Source of the DNA: Actinomycetota bacterium
GTDB taxonomy: Bacteria > Actinomycetota > Humimicrobiia > Humimicrobiales > Humimicrobiaceae
Direction of reading: 5' to 3'
DNA: 7,996 bases
NCBI GenBank assembly: GCA_028696435.1
Contig: JAQVHC010000056.1
Coordinates: 1-7,996 of the forward strand
The position numbers and the translations under genes were made by a program. The notes beneath the pieces were generated by a model. The model saw only the letters and a list, made by a program, of their open reading frames with translations, did not search any database and was not told where the DNA came from. This document shows positions 5,807-7,996 of this stretch, one piece after another (the stretch's first letter is position 1; the number at the start of each line of letters is the position of its first letter).

Positions 5807-5882
5807 TGGAGCCGGCGATCCGACTTGAACGGACAACCTGCTGATTACAAATCAGCTGCTCTACCAGTTGAGCTACACCGGC
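5807..5882 (-). tRNA. tRNA-Thr (anticodon TGT)
   Basis: The 76-nt cloverleaf has acceptor GCCGGTG/CGCCGGC, D stem GCTC/GAGC, anticodon stem CTGAT/ATCAG around TTTGTAA, T stem GTCCG/CGGAT with a terminal G-T pair around TTCAAGT, discriminator T and encoded CCA. It reads ACA and ACG threonine codons. It is the first gene of the Thr-Tyr-Thr tRNA transcript. Confidence 0.96.
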
Positions 5883-5944
5883 GATACAACCCAGGCAATA
5901 TAACTAACCTATTAAAACTCACCTGACATAAAATTCGCCTAATA

Positions 5945-5973
5945 ATTATTATCACACACCAGAATAATGTCAA
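5945..5973 (-). promoter_or_regulatory. Sigma-70-type promoter of the Thr-Tyr-Thr tRNA unit
   Basis: On the minus strand TTGACA (5968-5973, 6/6) and AATAAT (5945-5950, 5/6) are 17 nt apart. Transcription should start near 5937, about 55 nt before mature tRNA-Thr(TGT). The box quality matches that of the promoter in front of tRNA-Met-tuf. Confidence 0.65.
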
Positions 5974-5995
5974 GTTATAATAACTATTTAACCAT

Positions 5996-6012
5996 GCTCG
6001 CCCGGGTAGAGC
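5996..6012 (+). other. GC-rich D-arm-like hairpin upstream of the tRNA promoter
   Basis: GCTC-GCCCGGGTA-GAGC stands out in A/T-rich surroundings. It is a 4-bp stem with a 9-nt loop containing CCCGGG, and it resembles a tRNA D arm on the plus strand (compare GGTAGAGC in the neighbouring tRNAs). No anticodon or T arm follows, so it is not a working tRNA. It could be a relic, part of the kinase gene's 3' end, or an operator. Confidence 0.35.
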
Positions 6013-6023
6013 AAATCTATAAG

Positions 6024-6044
6024 CTAAATTATCAAATTATTTAG
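6024..6044 (-). repeat. Weak inverted repeat just after the sugar-kinase stop
   Basis: CTAAATTAT (6024-6032) and ATTATTTAG (6036-6044) pair at 8 of 9 positions around CAA, 3 bp beyond the stop codon at 6048-6050. It is almost pure A/T with no T-tract, so it is at best a poor 3'-end structure. Read-through from the kinase gene into the tRNA unit cannot be excluded. Confidence 0.3.
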
Positions 6045-6047
6045 ATA

Positions 6048-6989
6048 CTAATTCTCCAGATTTCTAACAGCTAATTTTATAGCCCCTTTAACCGGGTCAG
6101 CTAAAAAAGGTATAAAATTAATCTTCAAGAACTGCTCTTTTAATTTATCAATTAAAACATCTTTAAAATATTTTTCACAGTTAAATAATCCACCAACAAA
6201 TACAAGGTCAAAACTTTTATCTTCAAGTTCAAGTTTCCTTGCCACTGCACTAACAGTTAACATAATTTCTTCTACTGCATCTGCCAGTATATTTATACTT
6301 ATTTTATCACCCATCCCGGCAGTCATACATACAACCTTTGCCAGCGCACTGATCTTTGCTTTCGAAAATGGACTCCCATACGCCCATCCAGGTAGATCCA
6401 GTACATCTTTTAACTTTAATTCCTCAAGTACGGTCCTGGAAAGTAAAGTTTCTTCGCCCCTGCCATCATAGGCCTTCATAACTGCTTTAAGGGCCGCCAG
6501 GCCCACACTGTATCCGCTGCCTTCATCTGCAAGAATATAATCCCAGCCACTTGCTCTCGCACTTTCACCTTTTTCATTAACACCAAAGCAGTTTGAACCA
6601 GTCCCTGCAATAATTACTATTTTATTTTTGCTATCGCTCCCGGCTTCAATTCCGATTTTAGTATCATTACAGATTATAGTTTTTTCCGGATTGAGATAAC
6701 TGCTGAGTTCCTTATTAAAAACAATCTCTTTATAAACACTAAAGTCTCTGCTGGCATCATTGCCTGCAAATCCAAAACAGGAACTTTTAAAATACACTTT
6801 TTCCGGAAACTTTAGTTTAGCTATTGCTTTAAAAACACCTTCATTTAAATTTTCTACTGCTTTTTCCTTACCGACACTTTTATAACTGGTCGCACCTGCA
6901 ACTACACGGGAAATTTCATTACCACAAAGGTCTGCAATTAAAATAGTGGTCCTGGACCCTCCACCATCAACTCCAAGAACATACTCCAT
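6048..6989 (-). CDS. BadF/BadG-family sugar kinase, N-acetylglucosamine-kinase-like
   Basis: This 313-residue cytoplasmic protein has the ASKHA (actin/hexokinase-like) ATPase fold. It shows the phosphate-1 loop GVDGGGSRT (6-14), ND (108-109) with D109 as the likely catalytic base, the phosphate-2 loop IIAGTGSNC (126-134), GWDYILADEGSG (148-159), and the adenosine motif VFVGGLF (263-269). Length and motifs fit the eukaryotic-type N-acetylglucosamine/glucosamine kinases of the BadF/BadG/BcrA/BcrD family, which use ATP to make the 6-phosphate sugar. The 2-hydroxyacyl-CoA dehydratase activators of the same family are shorter (about 260 residues) and bind an iron-sulfur cluster, so they fit less well. 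The exact sugar cannot be read from sequence. AGGAGT at 6996-7001, 6 nt before the ATG, fixes the start. It is on the same strand as the sugar permease to the right, but 435 bp away. Confidence 0.85.
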   Translation of the reverse strand: MEYVLGVDGGGSRTTILIADLCGNEISRVVAGATSYKSVGKEKAVENLNEGVFKAIAKLKFPEKVYFKSSCFGFAGNDASRDFSVYKEIVFNKELSSYLNPEKTIICNDTKIGIEAGSDSKNKIVIIAGTGSNCFGVNEKGESARASGWDYILADEGSGYSVGLAALKAVMKAYDGRGEETLLSRTVLEELKLKDVLDLPGWAYGSPFSKAKISALAKVVCMTAGMGDKISINILADAVEEIMLTVSAVARKLELEDKSFDLVFVGGLFNCEKYFKDVLIDKLKEQFLKINFIPFLADPVKGAIKLAVRNLEN

Positions 6990-7001
6990 CTTATTACTCC
7001 T

Positions 7002-7424
7002 GATAAATTAGCATTTTATTTATCCATTTATTATGCTCGTTATTATACTTATAATTTTTTAAAAAAATAACTTTTACATATTATAACTTTATAAAAGTTT
7101 TAATAATACAAAAAAATAATTTTTTGAGAATTCTTTTGAATATATCCGGTGTTATCTCTCAGGGAAAATAAAATAAACACTTAAATTCTTTTGATCAACT
7201 AAATAACAACCAGAATATCCTGGTTAAATTATTAGAGAACAATTTACACTTTTCTACCTGCAAGATACCTTATAAGCCTTACTTGATTAAAATATAATTT
7301 CCCTCTTTACTTAATAAATTATCACAATAAAATTATATTAATATTTCATGCCTGGAAGTAATTAGTAAACATCAGGTTTAAATAGCAAGTACAATTTATA
7401 TAAAAATTAGTTAGGGTGAAAATG
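7002..7424. other. A/T-rich spacer between sugar permease and sugar kinase
   Basis: I find no gene or recognisable gene remnant on either strand. TATAAT hexamers on the minus strand at 7042-7047 and 7080-7085 lie in the right place for a kinase promoter but lack good -35 boxes, and such hexamers are cheap in this composition. The only tidy structure is the inverted repeat at 7208-7225. Confidence 0.5.
7208..7225. repeat. Perfect 6-bp inverted repeat between permease and kinase genes
   Basis: AACCAG (7208-7213) and CTGGTT (7220-7225) are exact reverse complements around AATATC. The element lies about 200 nt after the permease stop and about 220 nt before the kinase start. On the minus strand it is followed by GTTATTTAG, not a proper T-tract, so an operator or mRNA-processing hairpin is as likely as a terminator. 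Confidence 0.35.
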
Positions 7425-7996
7425 TTATTTTTCACTTTTGCGGGTCGCAACATCAAATATAACAGCGGCTGTGAGCACAAAAGCTCTGACAATATACTGG
7501 TAGGCTATATCAATACCCATAAGATTCATACCGCTTGTTAGTGACATCATAACTAATGCACCGACTATTGACCCTGTTACTTTGCCAACTCCACCGGATG
7601 CAGATGCACCTCCAACAAAAGCTGCTGCAATTGCGTCCAGCTCAAAAAGTGTTCCAGCCTGTGTAGTTGCAGAACGCAATCTGGATGCGAACATGATGCC
7701 GGATAGAGCAGCAAGCATCCCCATTGAACCAAAAACTATATATGTTATTTTCTTAACACTAATACCACTTAACTCTGCTGCTTCCGGATTTCCACCCACA
7801 GCATAAATATGTCTGCCAAGAAAAGTCTGCGACATTATAAAGTCATATACTAAAACAACAACCAGTATAATAACAGCTGTCCATGACAATCCTCTGTACC
7901 CTGCAAATATCCAGGTAATGCCTCCAATTAAAGCTGACATGAGTATCTGACCAAGAACAAAAATATTCATTGGCAGCACATTAAATTTATATGATC
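7425..7996 (-). CDS. Monosaccharide ABC transporter permease, C-terminal part (XylH/MmsB/GguB-like)
   Basis: The inner-membrane channel subunit of a CUT2-type sugar importer, which works with a periplasmic or lipoprotein sugar-binding protein and a double ATP-binding-domain protein. About 190 C-terminal residues are visible. They include several hydrophobic helices, the cytoplasmic-loop signature GRHIYAVGGNPEAAELSGISVKK that meets the ATPase, then FELDAIAAAFVGGASASGGVG, which is typical of the RbsC/XylH/MmsB permease family, and the tail FDVATRKSEK before TAA. The wording around FELDAIAA and SLTSGMNLMGID is nearer XylH/MmsB/GguB than RbsC, but substrate cannot be assigned. The open frame runs through the right edge (codons for SYKFN precede the GTG at 7977-7979), so that GTG is internal and the gene is 5'-truncated by the window. 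Confidence 0.9.
   Translation of the reverse strand, partial: SYKFNVLPMNIFVLGQILMSALIGGITWIFAGYRGLSWTAVIILVVVLVYDFIMSQTFLGRHIYAVGGNPEAAELSGISVKKITYIVFGSMGMLAALSGIMFASRLRSATTQAGTLFELDAIAAAFVGGASASGGVGKVTGSIVGALVMMSLTSGMNLMGIDIAYQYIVRAFVLTAAVIFDVATRKSEK

Noticed and set aside
144..5882. Integrated mobile island using a tRNA attachment site
   Set aside because: No integrase, transposase or phage-like gene is in the block, and I see no duplicated tRNA 3' end at its other side.
7582..7806. 74-codon plus-strand open frame inside the permease gene
   Set aside because: It is antisense to the conserved permease signature region and has no ribosome site or family likeness.
1..7996. CRISPR array or other regularly spaced repeats
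   Set aside because: Reading the spacers showed no repeated 20-40-nt unit at regular spacing; the only repeats are the short inverted and tandem ones listed.

Overview
The window comes from the chromosome of a low-G+C bacterium (strongly A/T-rich spacers, AGGAG-type ribosome sites, TTG starts, CCA encoded in every tRNA gene). The gene content (EF-Tu beside a tRNA cluster, PAS/HD-GYP regulator, CUT2-type sugar permease, BadF-family sugar kinase) fits a Gram-positive-like or deep-branching anaerobe. The sequence alone does not fix the phylum.

Layout, left to right. (1) 1-219, minus strand: tRNA-Met(CAT) followed by the first 34 codons of tuf (EF-Tu), with a consensus TTGACA/TAAAAT promoter at 286-314. 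(2) 220-529: spacer with a perfect 10-bp palindrome and a possible plus-strand promoter. (3) 539-3681, plus strand: a tight three-gene operon. It encodes a small two-helix membrane protein with a YLDPGSGS motif, a NoeA-like protein (kinase-like N-terminus plus SAM methyltransferase), and a multi-pass membrane enzyme of the alkaline phosphatase/sulfatase superfamily. (4) 3672-5132, minus strand: a soluble PAS-PAS-HD-GYP protein, a likely c-di-GMP phosphodiesterase, overlapping the operon tail to tail by 10 bp. (5) 5501-5882, minus strand: tRNA-Thr(GGT), tRNA-Tyr(GTA) and tRNA-Thr(TGT), behind another TTGACA promoter. (6) 6048-6989, minus strand: a BadF/BadG-family N-acetylglucosamine-kinase-like protein. 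(7) 7425-7996, minus strand: the C-terminal part of a monosaccharide ABC transporter permease, cut by the window edge.

Two points stand out. The tRNA-Thr/Tyr/Thr/Met genes and tuf read like the classic bacterial tRNA-tuf cluster, but about 5.3 kb of unrelated genes sit between tRNA-Thr(GGT) and tRNA-Met, and each half has its own strong promoter. The plus-strand trio looks like an envelope- or surface-glycopolymer-modifying unit: a small membrane partner, a cytoplasmic transferase with a kinase-like domain, and a membrane-anchored phospho- or sulfotransfer/hydrolysis enzyme. Its function is inferred, not known. The sugar permease and sugar kinase at the right suggest uptake and phosphorylation of a monosaccharide, but a 423-bp gap separates them.
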